NCBI GenBank assembly: GCA_045540335.1
Contig: JAZQHC010000045.1
Span: 62,001-126,000, forward strand
DNA: 64,000 bases
DNA from: RGIG7213 sp045540335
Lineage (GTDB): Bacteria > Bacillota > Clostridia > Oscillospirales > CAG-272
Direction of reading: 5' to 3'
Part shown: one piece after another, positions 53,722 to 63,152 of the stretch
Layout: each line of letters starts with the position of its first letter
How positions within the stretch are numbered: position 1 is the stretch's first letter
Notes under the pieces: model-generated
Seen by the model: only the letters and a program-made list of their open reading frames with translations
Database searches by the model: none
Told to the model about the DNA's origin: nothing
Position numbers and translations under genes: made by a program

Positions 53722-54402
53722 TTACTGTTCTGTATAGTTGATAATAGATTGGAAAACACGCAGGTGAAGATCAAATTCTTTTTGAACTTCTTCCTTTCCC
53801 TTTAAGGTGGATATTGCACTGCCTGATGTGTTTGCACGTAAGCATAATATCATATCGTCACGGTAATTTGCAAAGCAGGCAAAACTGTTTCCGAATTCCG
53901 TTTTTTTGATAGAAATACCATGCGAATCAGCCCCTTGCGGAACATTTTTCAAAACATCGGATAATTTTGATAAAGCACCTGTGGACTTAATTTTATCGTA
54001 CTGCTCCTTATCAATTATATAGATGTACGAATCACCTACTGCGATTTCGTTATTCAATAATTTTACAGCATCGCTGTTTGAAGTAGCGGATACGAACATA
54101 TCGTGTTTTTTGCTTTCGGTGAAAAGTTCTTTGTTAAGATAAACTATATCTCTTACAGAAACCTCTTTTACTTCTTTTTTTAATTCATCATCAAGCGTTG
54201 CTAAAACGGCGTTTTCGATAGATGATAACCCGTCTGTTGTGTGGGATATCGGGCCAAGATATGTAATGTATATATCATAGTCCGTTTTTGTGATAGCTTG
54301 GAATACTATTATAAATGCAAGCAGCAGTATAAATGCGCCGACTATAAAATGCATTTTATAATAATATCCGTACTCTTTAAACCAATTGATTATCTTTTTC
54401 AA
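53722..54402 (-). CDS. Single-pass membrane protein of unknown function
   Basis: The 226-residue protein has a short cytosolic N-terminus (KKIINWFKEYGYYYKM), one membrane helix (about 19-39, FIVGAFILLLAFIIVF) and an outside domain of about 185 residues. I do not recognise the domain; it includes DYDIYITYLGP, DMFVSATSNSDAVKLLNNE and ANYRDDMILCLRAN, which suggests an alpha/beta fold like a solute-binding or DsbG-type lobe but no named family. It lies 11 bases after the SPFH gene, likely in the same transcript, and ends at the bidirectional terminator. Confidence 0.75.
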   Translation of the reverse strand: MKKIINWFKEYGYYYKMHFIVGAFILLLAFIIVFQAITKTDYDIYITYLGPISHTTDGLSSIENAVLATLDDELKKEVKEVSVRDIVYLNKELFTESKKHDMFVSATSNSDAVKLLNNEIAVGDSYIYIIDKEQYDKIKSTGALSKLSDVLKNVPQGADSHGISIKKTEFGNSFACFANYRDDMILCLRANTSGSAISTLKGKEEVQKEFDLHLRVFQSIINYTEQ

Positions 54403-54413
54403 TTTACCTTATA

Positions 54414-55802
54414 TTACTTTATATCAGAATCATCAAATGTGTCGCCGCATTCAGGGCAGAATTTCGGGGGATTTGCGGGATCGGCAGGTTCCCAACCGCA
54501 TTTATCACAACGGTAAAGCCTTTCGCCTGCAGGTTTTTTAGCACCGCATTCAGGACAGAATTTCCCCTTATTTACTGCACCGCAAGCGCAAGTCCAACCT
54601 TCAGCAGGCTTTTTAGCACCGCATTCCATGCAGAAATTACCGGTAGCTTCTGCGCCGCAAGCGCATTTCCAAGTATTTGCATTTTTTACTTCAGGCTTTT
54701 TAGCACCGCATTCAGGGCAGAATTTACCCGTTGCTGTTGCGCCGCAAGCACATTTCCAACCATCGGCAGGCTTTTGTGCCGGTTGTATGGGTTGTTGTTG
54801 ACCCATAGAATAAAGATTTTGTGCGTTCATGCCGCCGTTAGCCATAGCCATGTTCATACCCATAAAGCCCATCATTGCACCGTTTTCGTTAGCGGCAGCG
54901 GTTTTCATAGCATCAACCTGACCGCCTACCAAGCGTGCAGCAGCAACATTGGGGTTAAGCGTCATAGCGTTTTCTTCCCATTCGGTGATCTTTTCGCGCT
55001 GTTTTTCGGGAATGGAAGGTACACCAAGGTTCATAGAGAACACCTCTATACCTCTTTTACCCCATTTTTCAACAAGCTGTTTGTTCAATGCATCAGCCAA
55101 TTCCGTAGCGTGTGCGGGAATTTGATCGTAGAATACGCCGTTTGCAGACAATACAGCAAGTGCAGGCTGAAGTTCTGCAATAAGCTCGCCCTTCAACATA
55201 CTGTCGATTTTGTCGCGCGTATAATCAGATTCTACGTTACCGCATACGTTCGTATAGAATTTAAGCGGGTCTGCAATTTTGTAAGAATAAATACCGTTAC
55301 AACGCAAATCTACCGACATTTTAAAGCCAAGTTCTTCGTTGATAACTACGCGGAAAGGCACAGGGTTAGGTGTACCGAATTTATTATCGGGAATTTCTTT
55401 TAAGTTGAAATAATATATTCTTTGGTCCTTTCCCGTATCGCCGCCGTAGGTAAATCTTTTACCAATAGCTTTGAATGTTTCGAGAATGCTTGTACCCAAA
55501 GAGCCTGCGAAGATGCTGGGCTCTGTTGAAGAATCGTATGTAAATTCGCCGGGTTCAGCGCAAAATTCAACAACCTTTCCCTGCTCTACTATAATCATAC
55601 ATTGACCGTCTGCGATAGCAACACCGGAACCGTTGGAAATAATGTTTTCTTCGCCTTTTGTATTAGAAGAACGCGAAGATGTACGTTTTTGACCTTTTGT
55701 AACGAGAACGTCTGCTGCAAGTGCATCGCAGTAAAAGAACTCTTTCCATTGGTCGGCAAGTACACCGCCGGCTGCGCCTGAAATAGCTTTAATAAGTCCC
55801 AT
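54414..55802 (-). CDS. SPFH-domain protein (YdjI-like) with four C-terminal zinc ribbons
   Basis: The 462-residue protein has an SPFH/virion-core-like domain at about 1-300 (QWKEFFYCDALAADVLVTKG, FKMSVDLRCNGIYSYKI, EVFSMNLGVPSIPEKQREKITEWEENAM). A Met/Asn/Gly-rich linker follows. Then come three near-identical ribbons of the form W-x-CACGA-x(3)-G-x-FC-x-ECGAKKP, and a fourth RCDKCGWEPADPANPPKFCPECG. Bacillus YdjI is a membrane-microdomain protein linked to phage-shock-type envelope stress. Four ribbons is more than usual; they probably mediate protein contacts. It is part of a three-gene run from the promoter at 56183-56211. Confidence 0.88.
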   Translation of the reverse strand: MGLIKAISGAAGGVLADQWKEFFYCDALAADVLVTKGQKRTSSRSSNTKGEENIISNGSGVAIADGQCMIIVEQGKVVEFCAEPGEFTYDSSTEPSIFAGSLGTSILETFKAIGKRFTYGGDTGKDQRIYYFNLKEIPDNKFGTPNPVPFRVVINEELGFKMSVDLRCNGIYSYKIADPLKFYTNVCGNVESDYTRDKIDSMLKGELIAELQPALAVLSANGVFYDQIPAHATELADALNKQLVEKWGKRGIEVFSMNLGVPSIPEKQREKITEWEENAMTLNPNVAAARLVGGQVDAMKTAAANENGAMMGFMGMNMAMANGGMNAQNLYSMGQQQPIQPAQKPADGWKCACGATATGKFCPECGAKKPEVKNANTWKCACGAEATGNFCMECGAKKPAEGWTCACGAVNKGKFCPECGAKKPAGERLYRCDKCGWEPADPANPPKFCPECGDTFDDSDIK

Positions 55803-55860
55803 AAAAAATCATTCCTTTCTGTAAACAAAAATGTATTAAATCAGTATAACTGCTTTAAAC

Positions 55861-56151
55861 TTAATTATCGTTATTCGGATGTATGTTTTTAGATGAATTG
55901 GAATAAGGGTTTTTGTTTTTCTTTACTTCTATAGGTGCGTTGCTGCAACGGTTTGCCCAACGTAAAATAAGCATAGAAACAATTTGCAAAAGTATCCATG
56001 CGGCTAAAGCGCCTACAAACCACCATATAGATATGTCAAATATAAAATGGCATATCAACAGTATCCAAGCGGGAACAGAACCCTCGAAATTAAATATCAA
56101 ATTCAGTATTAAGCAGAAAATAAAATTGCCGGTGTTCCTTGTTTTTCTCAT
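55861..56151 (-). CDS. Small two- or three-pass membrane protein, unknown
   Basis: The 96-residue protein has a basic N-terminus, hydrophobic segments about 10-20, 25-40 and 43-63 (with IWWFVGALAAWILLQIV), and a hydrophilic Asn/Ser/Lys-rich tail. AAGGGGATAA sits just before the ATG. It is the first gene from a consensus promoter and precedes the SPFH protein by 58 bases, so it may act with it at the membrane. I recognise no named family. Confidence 0.75.
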   Translation of the reverse strand: MRKTRNTGNFIFCLILNLIFNFEGSVPAWILLICHFIFDISIWWFVGALAAWILLQIVSMLILRWANRCSNAPIEVKKNKNPYSNSSKNIHPNNDN

Positions 56152-56182
56152 TTTATCCCCTTATGTAACATCATCCGACTGT

Positions 56183-56211
56183 ATTATAATACTTTTTTGC
56201 AATTTTGTCAA
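56183..56211 (-). promoter_or_regulatory. Consensus sigma-A promoter of the SPFH run
   Basis: On the minus strand, TTGACA (56211-56206) and TATAAT (56188-56183), spacer 17, about 32 bases ahead of the small membrane protein. Confidence 0.9.
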
Positions 56212-56309
56212 TAGTATCGGCAGTATTGTGAATTACCCAACTACGATATTATAAATATGCTTTCGAAGAACAAAAAAGCCCGGGGAAAACTGAATTTTCA
56301 TTTTACTGA

Positions 56310-56807
56310 CTAGTTATCAATTTTTTGATATTTTTCAAATAATATCAATAATCCCAAAAATGTTATTAAGGAAGCAATTCCCATATCAGCCATGTTCAAG
56401 GCGTTTACAACCTTGGTATTCGGCAATAACATGGCAATAATCGGGATAAGTACCTTTGATGTTAGAGGATTAAATATAACTGCCCATTTTGGAAAATTGT
56501 TTTACCTGCCATTATAGGAAATGCTATCGCAACTGCCATGGCAGTATATACTGTCATAGATACTGTGCTGAATGGTAAGACAAGCCATAACGTAAAAATC
56601 AATGATATTTTGCGGTATTGCTGATACAGCACTTGAACATTCCATTTTACATATATACATAAGGGCAACACAAACGACGTGAATGGTTGCACCACCAAAA
56701 GCAATTGCTTTTGCACCGATTTCTGTTAGTTTAGCGCATTTTTGGCAGTTACTTTTAGAAATAATATCTAATATTGCAGTGATACAATAATTCCAAACAG
56801 AAAACAT
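56310..56807 (-). pseudogene. Decayed multi-pass membrane protein gene with two frameshifts
   Basis: Read on the minus strand, one coherent protein can be assembled only across three frames. It runs from MFSVWNYCITAILDI to FYVMA, shifts near 56585-56592 into WLVLPFSTVSMTVYTAMAVAIAFPIMAGKTIF, and shifts again near 56488-56494 into PKWAVIFNPLTSKVLIPIIAMLLPN, ending at TAG (56310-56312). The FPKW-FNPL block is typical of small Firmicutes membrane proteins of the DUF6796 type, though I am not sure of that name. The N-terminus is also missing. It lies between the SPFH promoter and tRNA-Glu. Confidence 0.6.
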
Positions 56808-56906
56808 TTTTTTATTGTTTTGAATTCCTCGCCGTCATATTTTACCCTTTTTTAATTTTTATTTTACATAAATATTATACCTTTAAAACGTGAATTTTTC
56901 AATAAA

Positions 56907-56942
56907 AAAAAACACTTTTGTTTAATCAACAAAAGTGTTTTA
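56907..56942 (-). terminator. Terminator after tRNA-Glu
   Basis: A 12-bp stem (56911-56922 with 56928-56939) and a 5-base loop are followed on the minus strand by a long T-run. It lies 4 bases beyond the tRNA end. Confidence 0.93.
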
Positions 56943-56946
56943 CCAG

Positions 56947-57022
56947 TGGTGACCCGTAGGGGATTCGAACCCCTGTTGCCGCCGTGAGAGGGCGGAGTCT
57001 TAGGCCACTTGACCAACGGGCC
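56947..57022 (-). tRNA. tRNA-Glu (anticodon CTC)
   Basis: On the minus strand, the acceptor GGCCCGT pairs with ACGGGTC, the anticodon stem is CCGCC/GGCGG with loop CTCTCAC (anticodon CTC, reads GAG), the T-arm is AGGGG-TTCGAAT-CCCCT, the discriminator is A and the CCA is encoded. A terminator follows. Confidence 0.96.
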
Positions 57023-57114
57023 TTGTCACTGTTTGTAAGTATATCACAAACAGTGCAAAAATGCAATACTTTTTATAAAAAAATATTCCTTATTTTTTCA
57101 ACTTGTGCTAAATA

Positions 57115-59409
57115 TTAAGACATTTTCGACATTTGCCTTTGTGCCATAACGAGGTTATAGTATATACCTTTTTTCTTCAAAAGTTCTTCATGTGTGCCGA
57201 CTTCTGTGATAGTACCGTTATCAATAACAACAAGTCTTGTGGCATTGCGCAATGTAGAAAGACGGTGAGCAATGGCAAGCGTTGTTCTGTCTTTAATAAG
57301 CATCTGCAACGCATCTTGTATGCTTTTTTCCGTTTCGGTATCAAGAGAAGCCGTTGCTTCGTCTAATATAAGAATACGCGGATCTCGAAGTAATGCACGT
57401 GCGATTGCCACGCGTTGCCTTTCCCCGCCGGAAAGTGTATGACCACGTTCGCCAACGCGCGTATTATACGCATCCGGTAATTTTACGATAAAATCGTGTG
57501 CGCCTGCCAATTTTGCGGCTTCTATAACTTCTTCTTTCGTACATCCCGGCTTTGCATATGCAATATTATTGTATATACTACCGGAGAACAAAAACGTTTC
57601 TTGCAATACTGCACCTATTTGTGAACGCAAAGAATGTTGTGAAATGCTGCGGATATCGGTTCCGTCTATCTCAATTGATCCGTCGCCAACATCGTAAAGA
57701 CGCATAACAAGGTTTATCAAGGTAGATTTCCCCACGCCTGAACGCCCAACTATACCTATCATATCCCCCGGATTGATAGTAAGATTGATTTTTTTCAACA
57801 CATCGCCCGTTTCGTCATATCCGAAAGAAGCGTTTTTGAACTCTATCTTACCGTGGATATCAATATCTGCAGCATTATCTTTATCGGCGACGTCAACCTT
57901 TTCGTCTAAAACATCGAAAATTTTAACCAATGAAGTGTATGTTCTTATGAGAATACGCGGCAAACCTGCTATCCAGTGTATCGGGCCGTAGATATATGAA
58001 ACGTATGAAGAAAATTTTGATGCTTCGCCGTATGTCATCGTACCGTCAAGCATATTTGTTGCAGTATAATAAAGCAAGAAAAAGGTTCCGATATTAAGTA
58101 TAAATCCCAAAAAAGGATGTATTAAACAATACAGGGTTTCGTTTCTGATTTGAAGATCTCGTTCTTTCTTTATAGCTTCGTCGTATCGTGCGTGTTCTTT
58201 TTCTTCTGTGCCATAAGATTTAACAACGCGTATTCCTGAAAAAATATCAAACAGAACGCTTGACGCTTTAGAACCTGCTTCCCACTGCTTGTGATATATT
58301 TTATGCGTAAATCCCCAAAATCTTCGCATAGCAACAGCGGCAATCGGAACGGGTATGATTATAGCCAACGCAAGACGCCAGTCATATACGAAAAGAATAG
58401 CTCCTATTGATATTAAAAGGAATACTTGGTTTAAAATATTTGGAAGCTGTCCGGAAATAAAGTTTTCAACCTGTGCAGCATCTGTGGTTACGCGGCGTAT
58501 CAATTCGCCCGTGGTGCGCTTTGATACAGAAGCCAGCGACATTTCCTGAATCTTATCAAATACGGTTTTACGCAGCGTTACTATAAGCTTTGAACCTATA
58601 TGAAGCATCGTTAAGTTTCGTATAACGCCAACCACGTACTGTAATATATAAGCCCCAAGCATAGATAAAACAACGAGGATAAACAAGAAAAACACTTGCT
58701 TTCCGTTGCCTGCGGCGATTGAATTATGTATATCCGTGTTTTCTATATAGTCATCTACAAGTATCTGATTAATGTATGGAAACAACAAATTTACTGCCAT
58801 TGTAGCGAAAAATAAAACAGAAGCTAACAGTAGGCGAAACTTGAATGGCTTTATCCAATCCCAAACGCGTTTAAAAAGCGCTTTTTTATCTACGCATGAC
58901 ATGCAAACACTGGAATTGCGCGGATATGCTGCACCGCATTTGGGGCAAGTGCGATGTTGCAGGTTTATATCCTCAAAAGGAAAAGCCCCGGTTTCTTTAC
59001 GGTTATTAAGAACCCTTACCGCCCTTGAAAAAAGATCGGCACTGTTCATTTTACCGCGGCAAATATTAAAGTATTCACCGTTTATTTTGTATTCTATCGC
59101 GCATACACCAACGTAAGAATTGTATCTGAATTCATCAGGTTGATCATATTGCAGGTTAACCGTTTCCTCGCCGTTTTCAAATGCGCGCAGACGCACATCA
59201 GTTATAACGATTACCCCGTCGCTTTTATTATTATTACTGTCATATTCAAAAGAAAATACCGAAATTACGTGTTCCTTTTCAAAATCAATTGCTTCGGTGG
59301 GAAGCTTTTTTAAAAGATTTCTTTTTCTTTGCTCGGAAGAGATCGGTATTGGCTTTTTTCTTATCTTGCGATATACTTTAGAAAATAAAGATCGTATTTT
59401 TTTCAACAT
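57115..59409 (-). CDS. ABC half-transporter (MsbA/BmrA type) with N-terminal zinc-ribbon domain
   Basis: The 764-residue protein has an N-terminal cytosolic domain (about 1-155) and a four-cysteine ribbon CPKCGAAYPRNSSVCMSC near 160. A six-helix ABC exporter domain (about 190-480) and a nucleotide-binding domain follow. The NBD has GRSGVGKSTL, LSGGERQRVAIARALL, RILILDEATASLD and AHRLSTL, all intact. It is the last of a coupled set ABC-DUF1854-ABC, touching the DUF1854 gene by a 1-base overlap, and probably forms a heterodimer with the protein at 59963-62248. Substrate unknown. The extra ribbon domain is uncommon among bacterial exporters. Confidence 0.9.
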   Translation of the reverse strand: MLKKIRSLFSKVYRKIRKKPIPISSEQRKRNLLKKLPTEAIDFEKEHVISVFSFEYDSNNNKSDGVIVITDVRLRAFENGEETVNLQYDQPDEFRYNSYVGVCAIEYKINGEYFNICRGKMNSADLFSRAVRVLNNRKETGAFPFEDINLQHRTCPKCGAAYPRNSSVCMSCVDKKALFKRVWDWIKPFKFRLLLASVLFFATMAVNLLFPYINQILVDDYIENTDIHNSIAAGNGKQVFFLFILVVLSMLGAYILQYVVGVIRNLTMLHIGSKLIVTLRKTVFDKIQEMSLASVSKRTTGELIRRVTTDAAQVENFISGQLPNILNQVFLLISIGAILFVYDWRLALAIIIPVPIAAVAMRRFWGFTHKIYHKQWEAGSKASSVLFDIFSGIRVVKSYGTEEKEHARYDEAIKKERDLQIRNETLYCLIHPFLGFILNIGTFFLLYYTATNMLDGTMTYGEASKFSSYVSYIYGPIHWIAGLPRILIRTYTSLVKIFDVLDEKVDVADKDNAADIDIHGKIEFKNASFGYDETGDVLKKINLTINPGDMIGIVGRSGVGKSTLINLVMRLYDVGDGSIEIDGTDIRSISQHSLRSQIGAVLQETFLFSGSIYNNIAYAKPGCTKEEVIEAAKLAGAHDFIVKLPDAYNTRVGERGHTLSGGERQRVAIARALLRDPRILILDEATASLDTETEKSIQDALQMLIKDRTTLAIAHRLSTLRNATRLVVIDNGTITEVGTHEELLKKKGIYYNLVMAQRQMSKMS

Positions 59410-59963
59410 TATATGTATAGCTCCATAGCCTTGCGGCTTTTTTTATCTAAAGCTGAAAACTTTTCTATTTCGTATCTGTTTCCGTCAACATCACAAATAA
59501 ACATTCTGTCATCACCGATTTTGGTTATGCTTTTTGAAGTGTCGTGCAAGGTAAAGGAAATGCTTCCCCGTTCGCTTTCTGCTTTCCAATATGAAAAACC
59601 GTATTTTTCTTTAATGGAATTGATTTTTGTCAATTTGATAATGAAGTATTTCCTTTTAAGCTCTGAAGAAAGTATGGAAACTGTTTTTTCATCAAATAAA
59701 TTGATATCGGTAATTATGCCTATTTCTGAGTTTTCTTCATCAAGAACGGAAATATATTTATCAAAGCAGTCATACGGGAAATTTCTTTGCAGAAATACCC
59801 TTTTATATTCTACCTCTTTTTCGCTGTAAACGTAGTTTTCATCCGGTTTTAAAACTGTACCTTTAAAAGAGATAAAACTGTTTTTTTCATTAAAAGAGGC
59901 GTTTTTCGGGGTAAGATACGTAACCTTTACCACGTCTTTTAAATTTACTTTATTTTCTTCCAT
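59409..59963 (-). CDS. DUF1854 family protein
   Basis: The 184-residue protein matches DUF1854: VFLQRNFPYDCFDKYISVLDEENSEIGIITDI, LKRKYFIIKLTKINSIKEKYGFSYWKAESERG, and IGDDRMFICDVDGNRYEI. No membrane segment or signal is seen. In other bacteria DUF1854 genes accompany ABC transporters, in some lineages together with cyanophycin genes, but no cphA or cphB is in this window. It overlaps both flanking ABC genes by one base, so the three should form one functional unit. Confidence 0.88.
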   Translation of the reverse strand: MEENKVNLKDVVKVTYLTPKNASFNEKNSFISFKGTVLKPDENYVYSEKEVEYKRVFLQRNFPYDCFDKYISVLDEENSEIGIITDINLFDEKTVSILSSELKRKYFIIKLTKINSIKEKYGFSYWKAESERGSISFTLHDTSKSITKIGDDRMFICDVDGNRYEIEKFSALDKKSRKAMELYI

Positions 59964-62248
59964 TATTCTTCTATCCCTATATTTTTCAATGCTTCCATTT
60001 GAAGCTTGTATAATTTGTGATAAATACCTTTTTGGGCAAGAAGCTCGCGGTGCGTACCGTGTTCAGCCATTTTGCCGTTTTCTATAACTATAAGCTTATC
60101 TGCATCACGCAATGTTGAAAGGCGATGCGCTATCATTATCGTCGTTCTACCCTTGGTAAGAAGATTAAGCGCGTATTGAATTCGTCGTTCAGTTTCGGTA
60201 TCCATAGCAGCAGTTGCTTCATCCATTATAAGTATTTTCGGATTCTTCAAAATAGCTCTGGCTATTGAAACTCTTTGCCGTTCCCCGCCTGACAGATCTT
60301 TATATCCGAAGCCTATTTTTGTTTCATATGCATCGGGTAACTTGATTATAAAATCGTGTGCCCCTGCAATTTTAGCGGCTGTTATTACCTCGTCATACGT
60401 TGCATCAGGCTTTGCGTATCTTATGTTTTCCAATATAGTACCAACAAAAAGATATGTTTCTTGTGATACTATTGCTATGTTGCTTCTGATATCCTCAAAT
60501 GCAATATCTTTAACGTTTATACCGTCTATCAATATTTCGCCTGCGGTAACGTCGTATAAGCGTATCAGCAAGTTTGCAAGGGTGCTTTTTCCCGCACCGG
60601 TATGCCCTACAATACCTATAACGCCGCCCGGTTCAATATCAAAACTGATGCCATCGATAATTTTTCTATCTTTATTATAAGAAAATTCAACGTTTTTAAA
60701 TTCAATTTTTCCTTGAACGTTTGGTAAACGTATCGGATTTTCCGCTTCGCTTACTTCGGGTTCTGTATCCGCAATTTCAAACAAACGTTGCATGGCATTT
60801 GTGCATTCCGAAAAGGAGTACGACATATCAACAAAAGAAAATAAAGGTGAGGTAAGCATACCCACATATGATATAAACGTTACCAGCGTACCGTAATCCA
60901 TATCACCGCTTTGCGACATTATCATCCAACCGCCAAAAGCCCAAACGATAATATTACTTAAATACATTACTATGTTTATAGCAGGAAGAACTGAGTTGTT
61001 GAAGTACGTTGTACGCTTTAGAGAATTTGCCAAATTCTGAGAACGTTCGTTAAACCGTTGGCTTTCAACATCTTCCCTTGCGAATGCTTTCACAACTCTT
61101 ACGCCGGATAAGGAATCCGCAAGTGTTGCACTCATCGCCTTGGCGGCTGCATATCGTTTAAAATGCAGGGTTCGTAATTTTGATTGAACGCGTGAAAGCA
61201 AAAACAAAAACAAAGGTAATGTAATTATAGAATACAGGGCTAACGGTGCGTTCATGCACAGCATTATAATGGCAATGGCAATTACTTGTATAACGTTTAT
61301 AAGATAGTAAGGAACACCGTCAACGAACAACCAATAAATACTATTAGCGTCGTTATTTATTTGCGACATCAAGCCACCCGTTTGTCTGGCGGTGAAAAAC
61401 GACATGGATAATCTTCCTATCGACTTGAATATCGTATTTTTTAAATCATATATAACCTTACCTGATATTTTCGCCGTGGCTATTCCCGTAACCATACTTA
61501 CAAACATTTTCAAAACGGTGGTAAGGACTACCAAAAATAAAACAAGAAAAATATTACCGTAAAATTCCCCGCCCGCTTCAAGAACTTTGTTATATAAAAA
61601 AGACGAAGAAATATACGGAGATATAACACTTAAAGCACTTGTTGCAATAAGCGAAAGCAAGATTACAATTATGTAAGCGCGGTAGCCCTTTGTAAATTCA
61701 TAAAGCCGTAAAAGCAATTTCTTTTTGTCCATGCAATGCGGGCAAACCTTTCTGTTTGCATCGGGATAGCGGTTATTGCATTTGGGACAAAAACGTTCGT
61801 TTTTAAAATCCTTTTCGTTTGCTATTACTTCGCCCTTTTCTTTATAGATTCCGAAATATTTAACGAAAAGTCTGACATCCTCTTTAGAAGAGTTTGTAAG
61901 GAAAAATAACGGTATCGTTTCACCTTGGTATTCAGCACTTACAACCGCAGAAGAAATATATTCTTCAACCTTTAATTTATCAAGGCTTTCTAAATTATAT
62001 GCCTCTACATTATTGGTTGAAAAAACAAGCTTGGGCTTTTTTCCCGAAGGTTTCATTGTACCTTCTGTGAATGTGAAAATGCCGTTTACAACATATAATT
62101 CCTTTGATGTAAGCAAAAGAAGCGTATCGCCTTTAACGCATTCGGCTTGCATATCGGTTGAAGCGAAAAGAACAATGTCGTTTTTATCAATTTTCAGATT
62201 ATCAACTACAACGTCTGTTTCGCTTTTATATTTTGAAATTTCAAGCAA
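59963..62248 (-). CDS. ABC half-transporter with N-terminal zinc-ribbon domain
   Basis: The 761-residue protein has the same architecture as its partner: an N-terminal domain (about 1-150), a ribbon CPKCNNRYPDANRKVCPHC near 155, six TM helices (about 190-480) and an NBD with GHTGAGKSTL, LSGGERQRVSIARAIL, ILIMDEATAAMD and AHRLSTL. Both NBDs of the pair look competent. It starts 22 bases after the TIM-barrel gene and overlaps the DUF1854 gene by one base. The pair probably arose by duplication, with DUF1854 placed between. Confidence 0.9.
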   Translation of the reverse strand: MLEISKYKSETDVVVDNLKIDKNDIVLFASTDMQAECVKGDTLLLLTSKELYVVNGIFTFTEGTMKPSGKKPKLVFSTNNVEAYNLESLDKLKVEEYISSAVVSAEYQGETIPLFFLTNSSKEDVRLFVKYFGIYKEKGEVIANEKDFKNERFCPKCNNRYPDANRKVCPHCMDKKKLLLRLYEFTKGYRAYIIVILLSLIATSALSVISPYISSSFLYNKVLEAGGEFYGNIFLVLFLVVLTTVLKMFVSMVTGIATAKISGKVIYDLKNTIFKSIGRLSMSFFTARQTGGLMSQINNDANSIYWLFVDGVPYYLINVIQVIAIAIIMLCMNAPLALYSIITLPLFLFLLSRVQSKLRTLHFKRYAAAKAMSATLADSLSGVRVVKAFAREDVESQRFNERSQNLANSLKRTTYFNNSVLPAINIVMYLSNIIVWAFGGWMIMSQSGDMDYGTLVTFISYVGMLTSPLFSFVDMSYSFSECTNAMQRLFEIADTEPEVSEAENPIRLPNVQGKIEFKNVEFSYNKDRKIIDGISFDIEPGGVIGIVGHTGAGKSTLANLLIRLYDVTAGEILIDGINVKDIAFEDIRSNIAIVSQETYLFVGTILENIRYAKPDATYDEVITAAKIAGAHDFIIKLPDAYETKIGFGYKDLSGGERQRVSIARAILKNPKILIMDEATAAMDTETERRIQYALNLLTKGRTTIMIAHRLSTLRDADKLIVIENGKMAEHGTHRELLAQKGIYHKLYKLQMEALKNIGIEE

Positions 62249-62270
62249 TTTATATCACCGCTTTTCACGT

Positions 62271-63152
62271 TTAATTCTCTATTTGTTTCGTAAGATAAAG
62301 ACCTAAATCGTATAAATAAGAAAGTCTAAAGGGTATCATATCATCGGGAATGTTGGATAAAAACTCGTCTGCTTCGAAATTGAATGTACCCGAATAGTTT
62401 ATTTCATCTAATGCTTGGCAAACGCTTTTCCAATCAATATTTTTTTCGAATGGCGCTGTATGGCAATCTGTAATACCGTCGTTATCGTGCAGATGAATAA
62501 CTTCCACCCTTTTTTGAAGTATTTTAATCATCTGTTCAGGTGGTTGTTTTGTTAAATGGGCATGACCGATATCAAGGCAATTACAAAAGCAATCGCCAAG
62601 TGTGTCCGAAACATATGCAAGATCCTTCGGAAAAGAACATACCGTAGGACATATTTCGCCTGTATCTGTATCCCTGCTGTATATATTTTCTATCGCACCT
62701 TTTATACCGGTTTCTTTTAATATTGGAATAAAATCGGAAAAATGCTGTATCGTAAGCTCTGCCCCGCGTTGCATATCATCTTCACCAATTCTACCCGGAA
62801 TAACAGCAGGGTGGAAAACTACATATTCAGCGCCAAGATACGCGCTGGCATATATAGCACTTACGGTATTTTCTTTTAAAACCTTTAATTTTTCTTTATC
62901 AAAAGAATACATAGGCATAGGGGCGTGTGTTTGGTGTATTTCTATGCCTATATTTTTTGCAAAAATACCCAATTCTTTATAATATTGGAAAAAAACTTTA
63001 TCACGGGATTTGAATATTTGCGGCGCACCGTATTTGAAGCCCGAATAATCTACCGCTTCAAAACCGGCTTGATTAAGTAGATTTAAAGCGGCATTTTCAC
63101 CAAATCTTCTCGATAATGCGCCAGTTGTCATGCTTATTTTCATTTTTTTCAT
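62271..63152 (-). CDS. Sugar phosphate isomerase/epimerase (AP endonuclease 2-like TIM barrel)
   Basis: The 293-residue TIM-barrel protein shows the family's metal-site strands: QTHAPMPM, YVVFHPAVIPG, GAIENIYS, CLDIGHAHLTK, VIHLHDNDGITDCHTAP (H-x-H-D-N-D) and FNFEADEF. These are the Glu/Asp/His ligands of xylose-isomerase-like epimerases. The substrate cannot be read from sequence. Its ATG overlaps the stop of the M15-like gene, and the ABC cassette follows in the same direction. Confidence 0.88.
   Translation of the reverse strand: MKKMKISMTTGALSRRFGENAALNLLNQAGFEAVDYSGFKYGAPQIFKSRDKVFFQYYKELGIFAKNIGIEIHQTHAPMPMYSFDKEKLKVLKENTVSAIYASAYLGAEYVVFHPAVIPGRIGEDDMQRGAELTIQHFSDFIPILKETGIKGAIENIYSRDTDTGEICPTVCSFPKDLAYVSDTLGDCFCNCLDIGHAHLTKQPPEQMIKILQKRVEVIHLHDNDGITDCHTAPFEKNIDWKSVCQALDEINYSGTFNFEADEFLSNIPDDMIPFRLSYLYDLGLYLTKQIEN

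Noticed and set aside
59409..59963. Cyanophycin metabolism locus because of DUF1854
   Set aside because: No cyanophycin synthetase or cyanophycinase is in the window, so the link is only by family name.
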